Of a stretch of 64,000 nt of DNA, positions 44,485-55,477 are shown in pieces. This DNA is from UBA10649 sp963749905 (GTDB lineage: Bacteria > Actinomycetota > Actinomycetes > S36-B12). Numbering within the stretch: position 1 is the first letter of the stretch; each line of letters starts with the position of its first letter. The DNA is taken from positions 744,001-808,000 of the forward strand of contig CAVVOF010000003.1 of NCBI GenBank assembly GCA_963749905.1. Direction: 5' to 3'. The notes under the pieces were generated by a model, which did not search any database, was not told where the DNA came from, and was given only the letters and a program-made list of their open reading frames with translations. Made by a program: the position numbers and the translations under genes.

Positions 44485-45072
44485 CTAGCGGCTCGGCGCC
44501 GGCTCGTAGGGCAGGAAGAACCGCGCGAACACGCGCTTCGCGGCCCGCATGAATGCGGTGATGCCGATGGAGAGTCCGCTGGCCGCCTGTGGTCCACCGA
44601 CGGCCATCGGGTCTCGCCCTTCGGCCATTGCGGTGATGCGCGCCTTCATCGAGGTCGCGGTCTGGTCGACGAGGACGCCGGTGACGTCCGCGACCAGTCC
44701 GCGTCCGTACTGGGCCGCGGCTCCGGAGATCGCGAGGTCCATGCTGATGTCGACCTTCGTCGACGCACCCAGGGGCTTGAGTGCGATCGTCATGAGCATG
44801 TTCGCCGCGCCGCGACCCTTCTTGTCCGCGCCCGCGGCGTCGAGTACGAGGGCCTTGCGGGCCTCGTCCCGTTCCTTGATCTTCACCGCCCCGGAGAACT
44901 CGAGCTTCACCGGACCGGCCGAGATGATGACGTCACCCTCGTAGTGATCGTCGCCCACCTGGTTGGTGAGGTCCGCACCCGGGATGCACGCCGCGACGAG
45001 GGGGATGTCGTCGAAGAACTTCCAGACCTGATCGACTGGCTGATCGATGTCGAACGACTGGTTGATCAGCAT
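44485..45072 (-). CDS. coxG: CoxG-type SRPBCC protein
   Basis: The 195-residue protein has the CoxG (carbon monoxide dehydrogenase subunit G) fold: MLINQSFDIDQPVDQVWKFF, then IPLVAACIPGADL, HYEGDVIISAGPVKLEFSGA and a C-terminal tail ending FMRAAKRVFARFFLPYEPAPS that may lie on the membrane. In mycobacteria CoxG has been linked to quinone delivery and membrane attachment of CO dehydrogenase. The start is at 45072 because a GGGAGG site lies upstream; it overlaps the coxF stop by seven bases. Confidence 0.82.
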   Translation of the reverse strand: MLINQSFDIDQPVDQVWKFFDDIPLVAACIPGADLTNQVGDDHYEGDVIISAGPVKLEFSGAVKIKERDEARKALVLDAAGADKKGRGAANMLMTIALKPLGASTKVDISMDLAISGAAAQYGRGLVADVTGVLVDQTATSMKARITAMAEGRDPMAVGGPQAASGLSIGITAFMRAAKRVFARFFLPYEPAPSR

Positions 45073-46028
45073 GGAACCTCCCGAGAGATGAACGAAGCGG
45101 GGTCCTTCTCGAATGCCTTCCTGCACCCCATGGCGCAGAAGTAGTACGTGGTGCCCTCGAACTCATACGGCCGGTTGGCAGGGACGGCTTCCACCGTCAT
45201 GCCGCACACGAGATCGATGACCTGCTCCGGCTCGATCACCGGCAGCAGTGTTCGCTGCCGAGGCCTCAACGCACCCGCGGCGCGCAGTTGCACGAGCTCG
45301 GCGAGGATCGACACGGCGATCTCCCGGTGGCTGGTGTGGCCGAGGTCGAGTCCGATCGGCACGTGCACCTGATCCAGCTTCTGGGTCGGCACCCCCTGGT
45401 CGGCAAGGAAGCCACGCACGACCTCCCCGCGCTTGCGGGAGGCGACGAGGCCGACGAAGACGGCATCCGCTCGGACGGCCTCCTGGATCGCCTCCTCGTC
45501 ACCGTGGCCCTGGGTCGCGACAATCACGACTGTGGACGCCGTGACCATGGCGGCCGTGAAGTCCGGGCCGTCCACCATGTCCGCGCGCCATCCGACGTCC
45601 CGGACGAGATCGACGAGGGTGAGCGCCATCGGCGATCGGCCGACGACCAGTACGTGCGGGGCTGCGGTGACGGGCTCGATGAAGATCTGCAGCGCACCGT
45701 CGCTCTGGCACGAGATCGGCACAGTCATGACGCCTTCCGGCACATGCATGCCGGTCAGGTCGGCTTCCTGGCCGAGCCACAGCAACGTGGACTCGCCCCT
45801 CTCCAAGACCCGCTTGGCCTCGCGGATGATGACCGGCTCGGCGCATGCGCCACCGATCCATCCGTAGAGCGTCCCGTCCGCCGTGACGATCGCACGGGAA
45901 CCGTGCTGGCCCGAGGACGGCGGCTGACGCCACACCACGGTGGCCATCACGAAGGACTCGCCGGAGCCCAGCAGCTCCAGCGCCTTCGCCATGACGTCCG
46001 CGCCCTCGGCCGGCCGGTGATCGGTCAC
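45066..46028 (-). CDS. coxF: XdhC/CoxF-family protein with C-terminal YHS domain
   Basis: The 320-residue protein has the XdhC N-terminal part (MATVVWRQPPSSGQHGSRAI, GWIGGACAEPVIIREAKRV), a Rossmann-like C-terminal part (HVLVVGRSPMALTLVDLVRD, GLDLGHTSHREIAVSILAEL) and a YHS metal-binding domain (DLVCGMTVEAVPANRPYEFE, YYFCAMGCRKAFEKDPASFI). XdhC proteins insert molybdenum cofactor into xanthine dehydrogenase-type enzymes, and CoxF is the cox version. The GTG start is one base after the coxL stop; an ATG at 45992 is also possible. The YHS tail may carry copper, which would suit the CuMo site. Confidence 0.83.
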   Translation of the reverse strand: MTDHRPAEGADVMAKALELLGSGESFVMATVVWRQPPSSGQHGSRAIVTADGTLYGWIGGACAEPVIIREAKRVLERGESTLLWLGQEADLTGMHVPEGVMTVPISCQSDGALQIFIEPVTAAPHVLVVGRSPMALTLVDLVRDVGWRADMVDGPDFTAAMVTASTVVIVATQGHGDEEAIQEAVRADAVFVGLVASRKRGEVVRGFLADQGVPTQKLDQVHVPIGLDLGHTSHREIAVSILAELVQLRAAGALRPRQRTLLPVIEPEQVIDLVCGMTVEAVPANRPYEFEGTTYYFCAMGCRKAFEKDPASFISREVPC

Positions 46029-46029
46029 G

Positions 46030-48407
<2,378 letters not shown>

Positions 48408-48408
<1 letters not shown>

Positions 48409-48950
48409 CACGCCTCCTGCGTCTGCTCGTCGCGCATCTTCTCGGCGGCCCAGAGGACGGCCTTGACGATGTTCTGGTAGCCAGTGCACCGGCAGAGGTT
48501 GCCGGACAGCGCCCACCGGACGTCGTCCTCGGTGGGATTGGGGTTGCGCTCGAGGAGCGCCTTTGAGGCCAGCATCATGCCGGGAGTGCAGAACCCGCAC
48601 TGCAGGCCATGCTCCTCCTTGAAGCCCTCCTGGATCGGGTGCAGCTCACTGGCCGACGACATCCCCTCGACCGTCTCGACGCTGTGGCCGTCGGCCTGGA
48701 CGGCGAGCATCGTGCAGCTCTTGATCGGACGGCCGTCGAACAGGACAGTGCAGGCGCCGCAGTTCGTGGTGTCGCAGCCGGTATGGGTGCCGGTCAGCGC
48801 CAGGCCCTGGCGAAGCAGGTGAGCAAGGAGCAGCCGCGGCTCGACGTCGACAGTCCGCTTCTCACCATTGACCTTGATGGTGACGCGGCGCACGGGAACA
48901 TCCGCGCCCGGAGTCGGGGCTACTTCGTCATAGAGGCTCGACATTGTCAC
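48408..48950 (-). CDS. coxS: Carbon monoxide dehydrogenase small subunit (two [2Fe-2S])
   Basis: The 180-residue protein has the plant-type cluster motif THTGCDTTNCGACTVLFDGR and the second cluster LQCGFCTPGMML with LCRCTGYQNIVKAVL. It carries electrons from CoxL to the flavin of CoxM. An N-terminal extension of about 20 residues precedes the ferredoxin domain. The start overlaps the coxM stop by four bases. Confidence 0.95.
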
Positions 48951-49822
48951 GCTGCCTTCTGCTCGGAGTTGGCGATGTTGGTCAGGATGCGCGTCACGAA
49001 CGTCTTCACGATGTGTCGCTTGTAGTCGGCCGATCCGCGGTGGTCCGTGCGCGGTTCAGCAGCTGCGGCGACGGCGTCGGCCGCGGCCTCGATGTTCTCC
49101 GCGGTGAGCGCCTTGCCCTGGAGAACGGAGATGGCGTCGTTGGCATCGATGGTGCGGCCGCCCACGCCCGCGAGTGCGCAGCCCGCGCGACCCACGGTCG
49201 CGCCGTTCATGTCCAGTGCCACCGCGACGGACGCCGTCGCGAAGTCGCCGACGCGTCGTTCGAGCTTCAGATACCCGCCGCGCGGAGTCCCCTTGGCACC
49301 GGGGATCACCGCCTCGACGGCGATCTCGTTGTAGGCCAACGCGTTCGTGAAGGGTCCGAGCACGAACTCACGCACATCGATCGCGCGCTTGCCGTTGGGT
49401 CCCTGGGCGATGATCTTGCCGCCGAGGGCCACCATCGTGGCCGCCCAGTCACCCTGCGGATCCGCGTGGCAGACCGACCCGACGAAGGTGCCGCGGGTGC
49501 GGACGATGGGGTCGGCCACCAGCGAGGCGGCCGCGGCCAGCGTCGGGTGCGAGGCCGGGATGATCGTGGAGAACTCCAGGTCCTCATGACGGCAGAGGGC
49601 GCCGATGTGCAGGGTTCCGTCGGGATCGAGGCGGTGGTAGTCGAGCCCGGGGATCCCATTGATGTCGACGAGCATCTCCGGGGAGGCGAAGCGCAGTTTC
49701 AGCATGGGCACCAGACTCTGCCCGCCGGCCAGGATCTTGGCCTCTCCCCCGCCCGCGTTGAGCAGGGCGATGGCCTCCCGGAGGCTCTTAGGGGACTCGT
49801 ACGCGAATCGTGACGGGTACAT
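48947..49822 (-). CDS. coxM: Carbon monoxide dehydrogenase medium subunit (FAD)
   Basis: The 291-residue protein starts MYPSRFAYESPKSLREAIAL and has the FAD-binding motifs KILAGGQSLVPMLKLRFASP and RGTFVGSVCHADPQGD, which match the AGGQSL and TIGG-like sites of CoxM (here the second lacks the usual GG). The gene order M-S-L is the form I order. It receives electrons from CoxS and passes them on to the quinone side. Confidence 0.94.
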   Translation of the reverse strand: MYPSRFAYESPKSLREAIALLNAGGGEAKILAGGQSLVPMLKLRFASPEMLVDINGIPGLDYHRLDPDGTLHIGALCRHEDLEFSTIIPASHPTLAAAASLVADPIVRTRGTFVGSVCHADPQGDWAATMVALGGKIIAQGPNGKRAIDVREFVLGPFTNALAYNEIAVEAVIPGAKGTPRGGYLKLERRVGDFATASVAVALDMNGATVGRAGCALAGVGGRTIDANDAISVLQGKALTAENIEAAADAVAAAAEPRTDHRGSADYKRHIVKTFVTRILTNIANSEQKAA

Positions 49823-49837
49823 GGGTTCCTCTCGGCT

Positions 49838-50068
49838 CTACGCGCCGGTGTCGCGAACCGCGACCGGCAGGGAGTCGGCATCGGGATCGGGGCGAGGCTC
49901 CTGGTCCGGCGGCCAGGGTCCCTGAACGGGCTGACCCGCCACCTTGAGGAACTCGGTGAACTGGGGCCACGCCCAGACGGTGGGGCTCTTCCCGGTTCGG
50001 GGTGAGTTCTCGATCAGGGCGTACAGCCGCGGATTGCCGCTCTCGTGGCCAGTCGACTCGATCGCCAT
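49838..50068 (-). CDS. Unknown 76-residue protein heading the coxMSL operon
   Basis: The protein starts MAIESTGHESGNPRLYALIE and has PTVWAWPQFTEFLKVAGQPV and a Pro/Asp-rich tail. It has no recognisable family. A GAGAGGGG ribosome site lies 8 bases before the ATG. It is followed after 15 bases by coxM, so it is the first gene of the operon. The 185 bases upstream (50069-50253) hold the cox promoter region; no clear -10/-35 pair was seen, only a small repeat CACAT-CCA-ATGTG at 50126-50138. Confidence 0.6.
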   Translation of the reverse strand: MAIESTGHESGNPRLYALIENSPRTGKSPTVWAWPQFTEFLKVAGQPVQGPWPPDQEPRPDPDADSLPVAVRDTGA

Positions 50069-50125
50069 GGCGGGACCCCTCTCGTGATGCATCTCGTCCG
50101 TGCGGAAGCGGCCCCCGTGGAAAGC

Positions 50126-50138
50126 CACATCCAATGTG
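50126..50138. promoter_or_regulatory. Weak inverted repeat in the cox upstream region
   Basis: CACAT-CCA-ATGTG (5-base arms) lies about 60 bases upstream of the first cox operon gene. It could bind a regulator, but an arm this short may occur by chance. Confidence 0.25.
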
Positions 50139-50253
50139 CAGTTTGGTCGGCCCGCAACTCGAAAGTGAGCAAACCGACAAAGTTGTCCGCATTCTGAGCG
50201 CGACTCCGGACGAGCGGAGTGGTATTCGCGCCTCGTGCGGCGCGAGCGGGCCG

Positions 50254-51132
50254 TCAGCCCAGCCGCAGGCTGAGGATCATCTGCGCGGCGATGGCGACCG
50301 CAATCTCCGCCGGACCGCGGGACCCGATCTCGAGGCCGGCCGGTCCGCGCACACGCGAGAGGTCGGTGACGTCGCGGAGGGCGAGCCAGTCCGCGCGGGC
50401 CTCCTGCATCGCCGGGGAGCCGAGCGCTCCGATGTACCCGGCCGAGCTCTCCAGCGCGGCCATCAGGCAGGTGCCCGCGGTCTCGACATCGTGTCCCATC
50501 ACCACGATGCCGTCGAGGGGGGACAGGCTGGCCGCGAGCCCGGAGACCATCGCCGGCCGCGACTCGACCGCAACCTTCCAGCCGAGCAGATCCGCCTGCC
50601 GCGCCAGCGCATCCGCGATCGGCCCCTGACCCGCGACCACGAGCCTGGTGATGGGCGCAAGCACGGTCGTGACGCCGTCATCGGCGACGAAGACCGCAGG
50701 ACGATCGTCCGGCCCCCTCGACGAGGAGTCCTCGGGAACACCGTGAGCGAGCGTGACGGAGGTGACCTCGTCCCCGTCGAGAGCCGTCGTGATGGACACC
50801 GCCTCGCGGTCGAGCAGCAGCGACCACAGGTCGGACGGGAACTGATCCGCCGGCACGACCAGGAACTCCGCCTCGGCTCCGACAGGCAGACCGCAGGCAG
50901 CGCTCTCGAAGTCGGTGACGTTGTGCCGCACCCGACGACCCGTTGCCAAGCGCCTCGACGCAACATCGGCGAGCATGCCGTCGAAGGCCCCGTTCATCAG
51001 CTGGCCGATGCGACCACCGCCGGGCGTGAAGGCGATCGCCTCGTCCGACACCACCGGGGCCAGCATCCACGCGACGTCGGCGCGCGTGCCCGATCGGGCG
51101 CAGGCGGCGACGCTGAGGGCGATGTCGTACAT
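50254..51132 (-). CDS. XdhC-family protein, second paralogue
   Basis: The 292-residue protein has a poorly conserved N-terminal half (IALSVAACARSGTRADVAWM, FTPGGGRIGQLMNGAFDGML) and a standard XdhC Rossmann C-terminal domain (RLVVAGQGPIADALARQADL, GYIGALGSPAMQEARADWLA, GPAGLEIGSRGPAEIAVAIA). The role is molybdenum-enzyme maturation. A TAGACT -10 box is 6 bases before the ATG (leaderless). It lies between the cox operon and moaD. Confidence 0.75.
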   Translation of the reverse strand: MYDIALSVAACARSGTRADVAWMLAPVVSDEAIAFTPGGGRIGQLMNGAFDGMLADVASRRLATGRRVRHNVTDFESAACGLPVGAEAEFLVVPADQFPSDLWSLLLDREAVSITTALDGDEVTSVTLAHGVPEDSSSRGPDDRPAVFVADDGVTTVLAPITRLVVAGQGPIADALARQADLLGWKVAVESRPAMVSGLAASLSPLDGIVVMGHDVETAGTCLMAALESSAGYIGALGSPAMQEARADWLALRDVTDLSRVRGPAGLEIGSRGPAEIAVAIAAQMILSLRLG

Positions 51133-51187
51133 GCCGGGAGTCTAGGTGCGCATCCGCGAGCCGGCACCTGAGAATCGGGTGCGCTGC

Positions 51188-51439
51188 TCAGCCGCCGGCG
51201 AAGGGCGGCAGCACATCCACCCGAGACCCGGCAGGCACATCGATCGCCTCGTCATGGGCGGCCACCTCGTCGAGCAGGTACGAGCACCGGGGTCGCACCG
51301 CACCGAACTCCGGGTGGCGCTGCACGAGCTCGTCGAGGATCGAGCCCAGGGTGCCGGGGGCCGCCCGCACCACCGGCTCCCCCACTGCGGCTCGCGCTGC
51401 GGCGAACAGGTGCACCTCGACCATGCCGGTGTCGCTCAT
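51188..51439 (-). CDS. moaD: MoaD/ThiS-family sulphur carrier
   Basis: The 83-residue protein ends PPFAGG, the C-terminal Gly-Gly that is activated to a thiocarboxylate. It donates sulphur to molybdopterin synthase with MoaE, encoded just upstream in the same operon. The start overlaps the moaA stop by four bases (ATGA). Confidence 0.88.
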   Translation of the reverse strand: MSDTGMVEVHLFAAARAAVGEPVVRAAPGTLGSILDELVQRHPEFGAVRPRCSYLLDEVAAHDEAIDVPAGSRVDVLPPFAGG

Positions 51440-52482
51440 CCGCCGATTGCGCTCATCGGCCGGTCCGGCTGGATGAAACTGGGGTCGTTGATCCCGTGCC
51501 CGGGCAGTTTCGCAGCGGTGGCCAGGGCGAACAGCCCGCCGATCCTGGCCCGCCGCTCCTCGTCGCTCAGCGAGGAGTCCCGCAAGGTGGCGCGCACGTC
51601 GGTCTCGTCCCTCGCGAACAGGCAGTTGCGGATCTGGCCGTCGGCCGTCAGGCGCAGGCGATCGCACGCCGAGCAGAACGGCTTGCTGACGCTGGCGATG
51701 ATGCCCACCGTGGCCGGGCCGTCATCGACGATGAACTCCTCGGCGGGGGCGGATCCACGGCCCGGCTTGGGCGTGAGGCGGAACCGCGCCGCCAGCAGAT
51801 CGTGGATCTCAGCGGCGGTCACCATCTCGCCACGGTCCCAGGAGCCGCCCGCGTCCAGGGGCATCTGCTCGATGAACCGCAGGTGCCAGCCATGCTCGAT
51901 CGAGTGCTGCAGCATCGGGATGGCCTCGTCGTCGTTGATCCCGCGCATCAGCACCGTGTTCACCTTCACCGGATGCAACCCCGCCGCGAGCGCCGCGGAG
52001 ATCCCCGCCACGACATCGTCGAAGCGGTCCCGGAAGGTCAGCCGGCTGAACCGCTCCCGATCCAGGGTGTCGAGGCTGATGTTCACTCGCTCAAGCCCCG
52101 CATCCGCCAGCGGTTGAGCCAGTTCCGCCAGCCGCAATGCGTTGGTGGTCAACGTGATGCGCGGCGGCTCCGGCAGTGCGTTGATCCGACGGACGATCTC
52201 GACGATGTCCGGCCGCACGAGGGGCTCGCCACCCGTGAGCCTGATCGACTCGATGCCCTGCGTGATCGCCACCTCGATCACCGTCATCAGCTCGTCGAGG
52301 CTGAGCAGGTGGTCGCCCGGCATCCAGTCGGCGAAGTCGGGCGGCATGCAGTAGGTGCAGCGCAGGTTGCACCGATCCGTCACCGAGACGCGCAGGTCGC
52401 GATGGACGCGCCCGAAGGAGTCGACGAGCGCGCCGGTCGCTGCTCCAACCGCTGGACGGGGCATGCCGAGGTCGGCGCTCAC
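51436..52482 (-). CDS. moaA: GTP 3',8-cyclase (radical SAM)
   Basis: The 348-residue protein has the radical SAM motif VTDRCNLRCTYCMPPDFADW, then ESIRLTGGEPLVRPDIVEIV, FIEQMPLD, the second cluster SKPFCSACDRLRLTADGQIR with NCLFA, and the C-terminal Gly-Gly (SAIGG) needed for MoaA activity. With MoaC it makes cPMP. The GTG start (MSADLGMPRPAVG) overlaps the moaE stop (GTGA); an ATG at 52464 is also in frame. Confidence 0.95.
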   Translation of the reverse strand: MSADLGMPRPAVGAATGALVDSFGRVHRDLRVSVTDRCNLRCTYCMPPDFADWMPGDHLLSLDELMTVIEVAITQGIESIRLTGGEPLVRPDIVEIVRRINALPEPPRITLTTNALRLAELAQPLADAGLERVNISLDTLDRERFSRLTFRDRFDDVVAGISAALAAGLHPVKVNTVLMRGINDDEAIPMLQHSIEHGWHLRFIEQMPLDAGGSWDRGEMVTAAEIHDLLAARFRLTPKPGRGSAPAEEFIVDDGPATVGIIASVSKPFCSACDRLRLTADGQIRNCLFARDETDVRATLRDSSLSDEERRARIGGLFALATAAKLPGHGINDPSFIQPDRPMSAIGG

Positions 52483-52901
52483 GCGCAGTTCACCCACTCG
52501 TCGGTGCCGTCGCTGAACACCTGGTGCTTCCACACGGGCAGGCGCTCCTTGGTGAGGTCGACCAGCGCCTGGCACGCGGCGAACGCCTCCGCCCGATGAG
52601 CCGTCGAGACGGCGGCCACCAGGGCGGCCTCGCCGATGGCGATGGGCCCGACCCGGTGGGCCACCGCGAGGGCGACTAGTTCGTAGCGGGACTCGATCTC
52701 CTTGGCCACCTCGGCCAGGACGGACTCGGCCGAGGGGTGCGCCTCGTAGGTCAAGGTGGCGACCGACCGTCCGTGGTCGTGGTCGCGGACATTGCCGCTG
52801 AAGGAGACGACCGCCCCGGCCCGCGCATCCGCGACCGCAGCCTCAAGGGTCGGGGCGTCGATGGTCGTTTCCACGACTTCGACAAGCCGGATCTCGCCCA
52901 T
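52479..52901 (-). CDS. moaE: Molybdopterin synthase catalytic subunit
   Basis: The 140-residue protein starts MGEIRLVEVVETTIDAPTLE and has GAVVSFSGNVRDHDHGRSVA, LTYEAHPSAE, VAHRVGPIAIGEAALVAAVS, HRAEAFAACQALVDLTKERL and PVWKHQVFSDGTDEWV, the MoaE blocks with the catalytic Lys region. It works with MoaD. It is divergent from an xdhC-like gene, and moaE-moaA-moaD form one operon. Confidence 0.94.
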   Translation of the reverse strand: MGEIRLVEVVETTIDAPTLEAAVADARAGAVVSFSGNVRDHDHGRSVATLTYEAHPSAESVLAEVAKEIESRYELVALAVAHRVGPIAIGEAALVAAVSTAHRAEAFAACQALVDLTKERLPVWKHQVFSDGTDEWVNCA

Positions 52902-52956
52902 CGGGCCATTATTGACCCAGAGGCCGCCATCGGCCTCCGGAACCCCAGGAGCAGCC

Positions 52957-54063
52957 ATGCGCGAAGTGCTTCCGGAACTGCTGTCCCTGCGCAGTCGCCG
53001 GATGGGCGCCGCCATGGCCACGGTGGTGCGCACCTGGCGCTCGGCGCCGCGTCCCGCCGGGGCGTCCATGCTGGTAACCGACGCGGGCGAGGCGGTCGGC
53101 TCGGTGAGTGGCGGCTGCGTCGAGGGGGCGCTGTTCGACCTCGGGCAGGAGGTGCTGGCTGACGGCCAGCCGCGCTATGAGACCTACGGCGTGGCCGACG
53201 ACGACGCCTTCGCCGTCGGGCTGACGTGCGGCGGGATCCTCGAGGTCTTCGTCGAGCGCGTCGACGAGCAGACCTGGCCGGAGCTGCCGGGCATCCAGCA
53301 GAGCATCGTGGACGAGGAGCCGGTCGCCGTCGCGACCATCGTCAGCGGACCGCACTTCGTCGGACGCCATTTGGTCGTGCGCCGCGACCACACCGAAGGG
53401 TCGCTGGGGACCGGACGACTCGACGACACCGTGCGCGAGGACACCATCGGCATGCTCGCCTCCGGCACGACCGGCTTCCTGCACTACGGGCCGGAGGGCG
53501 AGCGCCTCGGCGAGGGACTCGACGTCTTCGTCCAGTCCTTCGCCCCGCAGCCGCGGATGATCGTCTTCGGCGCCATCGACTTCTCCGCCGCACTGGTGCG
53601 TGTGGGAAAGCTGCTCGGCTTCAAGGTCACCGTCGTCGACGCCCGGCCGGTCTTCGCGACGCCCAAGCGATTCCCCGAGGCGGACGAGGTGGTCGTCGAC
53701 TGGCCGCATCGTTGGCTGTCCGGCCAGGAAGTGGATTCGCGCACGGTGATCGCGGTGCTGACCCACGACCCGAAGTTCGACGTGCCGGCCATCAAGGCCG
53801 CCCTCCAGACGGACGCCGGGTACATCGGTGCGATGGGCTCCCGCCGGACCCACGAGGACCGGCTGATCCGCCTCAAGGAGGCGGGCCTGACCGACGACGA
53901 GCTGGCCCGCGTCCACTCGCCGATCGGGCTCGACCTCGGCGCCCGTACCCCTGAGGAGACCGCGATCTCGATCGCCGCGGAGATCATCCAGTCGAGGTGG
54001 GGCGGCAGCGGGCAGCGGCTGGCCGCCACAGAGGGCCCGATCCACCCCGGCGCACCCCGGTAG
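52957..54063 (+). CDS. XdhC-family protein, third paralogue
   Basis: The 368-residue protein is a full-length XdhC/CoxI-type protein: MATVVRTWRSAPRPAGASML, GSVSGGCVEGALFDLGQEVL, GLTCGGILEVFVE with its Cys, and a C-terminal Rossmann part (RMIVFGAIDFSAALVRVGKL, GYIGAMGSRRTHEDRLIRLK). It probably carries molybdenum cofactor for insertion into CO dehydrogenase. A CAGGAG ribosome site precedes the ATG. The next gene, mocA, starts two bases after its stop. Confidence 0.85.
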   Translation: MREVLPELLSLRSRRMGAAMATVVRTWRSAPRPAGASMLVTDAGEAVGSVSGGCVEGALFDLGQEVLADGQPRYETYGVADDDAFAVGLTCGGILEVFVERVDEQTWPELPGIQQSIVDEEPVAVATIVSGPHFVGRHLVVRRDHTEGSLGTGRLDDTVREDTIGMLASGTTGFLHYGPEGERLGEGLDVFVQSFAPQPRMIVFGAIDFSAALVRVGKLLGFKVTVVDARPVFATPKRFPEADEVVVDWPHRWLSGQEVDSRTVIAVLTHDPKFDVPAIKAALQTDAGYIGAMGSRRTHEDRLIRLKEAGLTDDELARVHSPIGLDLGARTPEETAISIAAEIIQSRWGGSGQRLAATEGPIHPGAPR

Positions 54064-54065
54064 CC

Positions 54066-54620
54066 GTGGCCGTCGCCGGACTCGTGCTGGCCGCCGGGGC
54101 CGGCACGCGCTACGGCCAGCCGAAGGCCCCCGTGCTCTTCGAGGGAGAACGCCTCGTGGACCGCGCGGTCCGGGTCCTGACCGAGGGCGGCTGCACGCCG
54201 GTGGTCGTGGTCCTCGGCGCATGGATCGGCCACGTCGAGGGCGCGGACGTCGTCGTCAACGACACCTGGCCCGAGGGGATGGGCACCTCGCTGCGGGCCG
54301 GGCTCGAGCGACTGGAGACGGATCCCGAGGTGGACGCGGCAATCGTCACGCTCGTCGACGTGCCCGGTGTGACGGCGCCCGCCGTCCGCCGCCTGGTCGA
54401 GTGCGCCGCCCCCCTGGCCATGGCCACCTTCCACGGTGAGCGCGGCCACCCGGTGCGGCTCGGCCGGGACACCTGGCCAGCCGTGTTCGAGGTGGCCCAC
54501 GGGGACGAGGGCGCCCGACGGCTGCTCCGCGGGCGGGACGATGTTCAGCTGGTCGAGGTCGGCGACGTGGCGGACGGCTACGACATCGATGTCGCCGACA
54601 CGGGCGCCGCCGACGCGTGA
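54066..54620 (+). CDS. mocA: Molybdenum cofactor cytidylyltransferase-like NTP transferase
   Basis: The 184-residue protein has the nucleotidyltransferase motif GLVLAAGAGTRYGQPKAPVL, then VVNDTWPEGMGTSLRAGLER, VTLVDVPGVTAPAVRRLVE and FHGERGHPVRLGRDTWPAVF. This is the MocA/MobA-like pattern that makes MCD (or MGD). CO dehydrogenase uses MCD, so MocA fits the context. GTG start; the pairing with an XdhC gene is common. It overlaps the convergent DUF2182 gene by 43 bases. Confidence 0.85.
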   Translation: MAVAGLVLAAGAGTRYGQPKAPVLFEGERLVDRAVRVLTEGGCTPVVVVLGAWIGHVEGADVVVNDTWPEGMGTSLRAGLERLETDPEVDAAIVTLVDVPGVTAPAVRRLVECAAPLAMATFHGERGHPVRLGRDTWPAVFEVAHGDEGARRLLRGRDDVQLVEVGDVADGYDIDVADTGAADA

Positions 54621-55297
54621 TGCGGAGCGGGAGCGCCCGGCTGTCCCCCACCGACGAGCACGAAGGCCATCCCTGCGAGCACGAGCATCGCGATCCCGAC
54701 CGACGCGACGGCGCGAGAGGAGGCGGACGGATCCTTCAGCCAGCACACCAGCGCCGTGGCCGCGACGAGGGCGGCGAGCGGGAGCACGGTTCCCGGGATC
54801 GCCATCGCTGTGACCATCACCGCGATCATCAGCGGCCAGCATGAGGTGACGCAACGCGCGCCCTGCCGCACTCCGTAGCGCAGCGGATCGTGGGCGTAGC
54901 GGATCGATCCGCAGCTGCGCAGGTTCCGCCGCATGGCTGGCAGCGTCTGGTACATCCCAGCGACGAACCACGCGGCGGCGATCCAGAACGGCGTCCAGGC
55001 CACCGCGTTCATCACCAGGTACGCCGGAATCCCGGCGACGAGCCAGACCAGGGCGAAGCCGGCCGCGTACGCGAAGGCTCGGCGGGAGGAGCCGTCCGCC
55101 GCGCGCATCATCGGACGCAGCGTGGTCGGGACCATCATGGCGACCGCCATAGCGAGCCACATGGCGGCGAAGGAGGCCGCCCGCGAGTGCACCGGGTCGA
55201 TCGCGAGGACCAGCCACCCGGCGCCGATCGCGAGGGCACCAGCCAGCGTCGCCCCGCGACCGAGCGCGGCCGGGGCCCGCAGCGCCAGCACCACCAT
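54578..55297 (-). CDS. DUF2182 integral membrane protein
   Basis: The 239-residue protein has about six helices and DUF2182 patterns: WLAMAVAMMVPTTLRPMM, MYQTLPAMRRNLRSCGSIRY and GVRQGARCVTSCWPLMIAVM with conserved Cys and His-type residues. The family is predicted to bind metal in the membrane; function unknown. It ends with a His/Pro-rich tail. A TAGCCT -10 box lies 6 bases before the ATG (leaderless). Confidence 0.8.
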   Translation of the reverse strand: MVVLALRAPAALGRGATLAGALAIGAGWLVLAIDPVHSRAASFAAMWLAMAVAMMVPTTLRPMMRAADGSSRRAFAYAAGFALVWLVAGIPAYLVMNAVAWTPFWIAAAWFVAGMYQTLPAMRRNLRSCGSIRYAHDPLRYGVRQGARCVTSCWPLMIAVMVTAMAIPGTVLPLAALVAATALVCWLKDPSASSRAVASVGIAMLVLAGMAFVLVGGGQPGAPAPHHASAAPVSATSMS

Positions 55298-55346
55298 GTC
55301 CGGAGGCTAGGCCCGCCCGACTCGACGGGCAACAGGTCCGTCCGCG

Positions 55347-55379
55347 CCCCGTTTCTCCCGGCTACCGGGAGAAACGGGG
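55347..55379. repeat. Hairpin with 15-base arms in the dcd-hpt downstream region
   Basis: CCCCGTTTCTCCCGG and its complement (55347-55361, 55365-55379) flank CTA. A second small hairpin CTCGCG-CTT-CGCGAG follows at 55427-55441. Both may end the minus-strand operon that stops at 55478. Confidence 0.7.
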
Positions 55380-55420
55380 AAGGAATCGGGCGAAACGGAT
55401 GCGGATCGCGCACTTCTCCC
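55367..55420. repeat. Diverged relative of family C palindrome
   Basis: The stretch from GGGAGAA (55367) to CACTTCTCCC (55420) has the same ends and nearly the same length as 9605-9656 (GGGAGAAGTAC...GTACTTCTCCC), with a shared AATCGGGC inside. The arms no longer pair well. It suggests one family of palindromic elements scattered in the genome. Confidence 0.45.
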
Positions 55421-55477
55421 GCTTCTCTCGCGCTTCGCGAGGCAACAGCGGGACCCCGGCTGCGGGACGGCCGGGCG

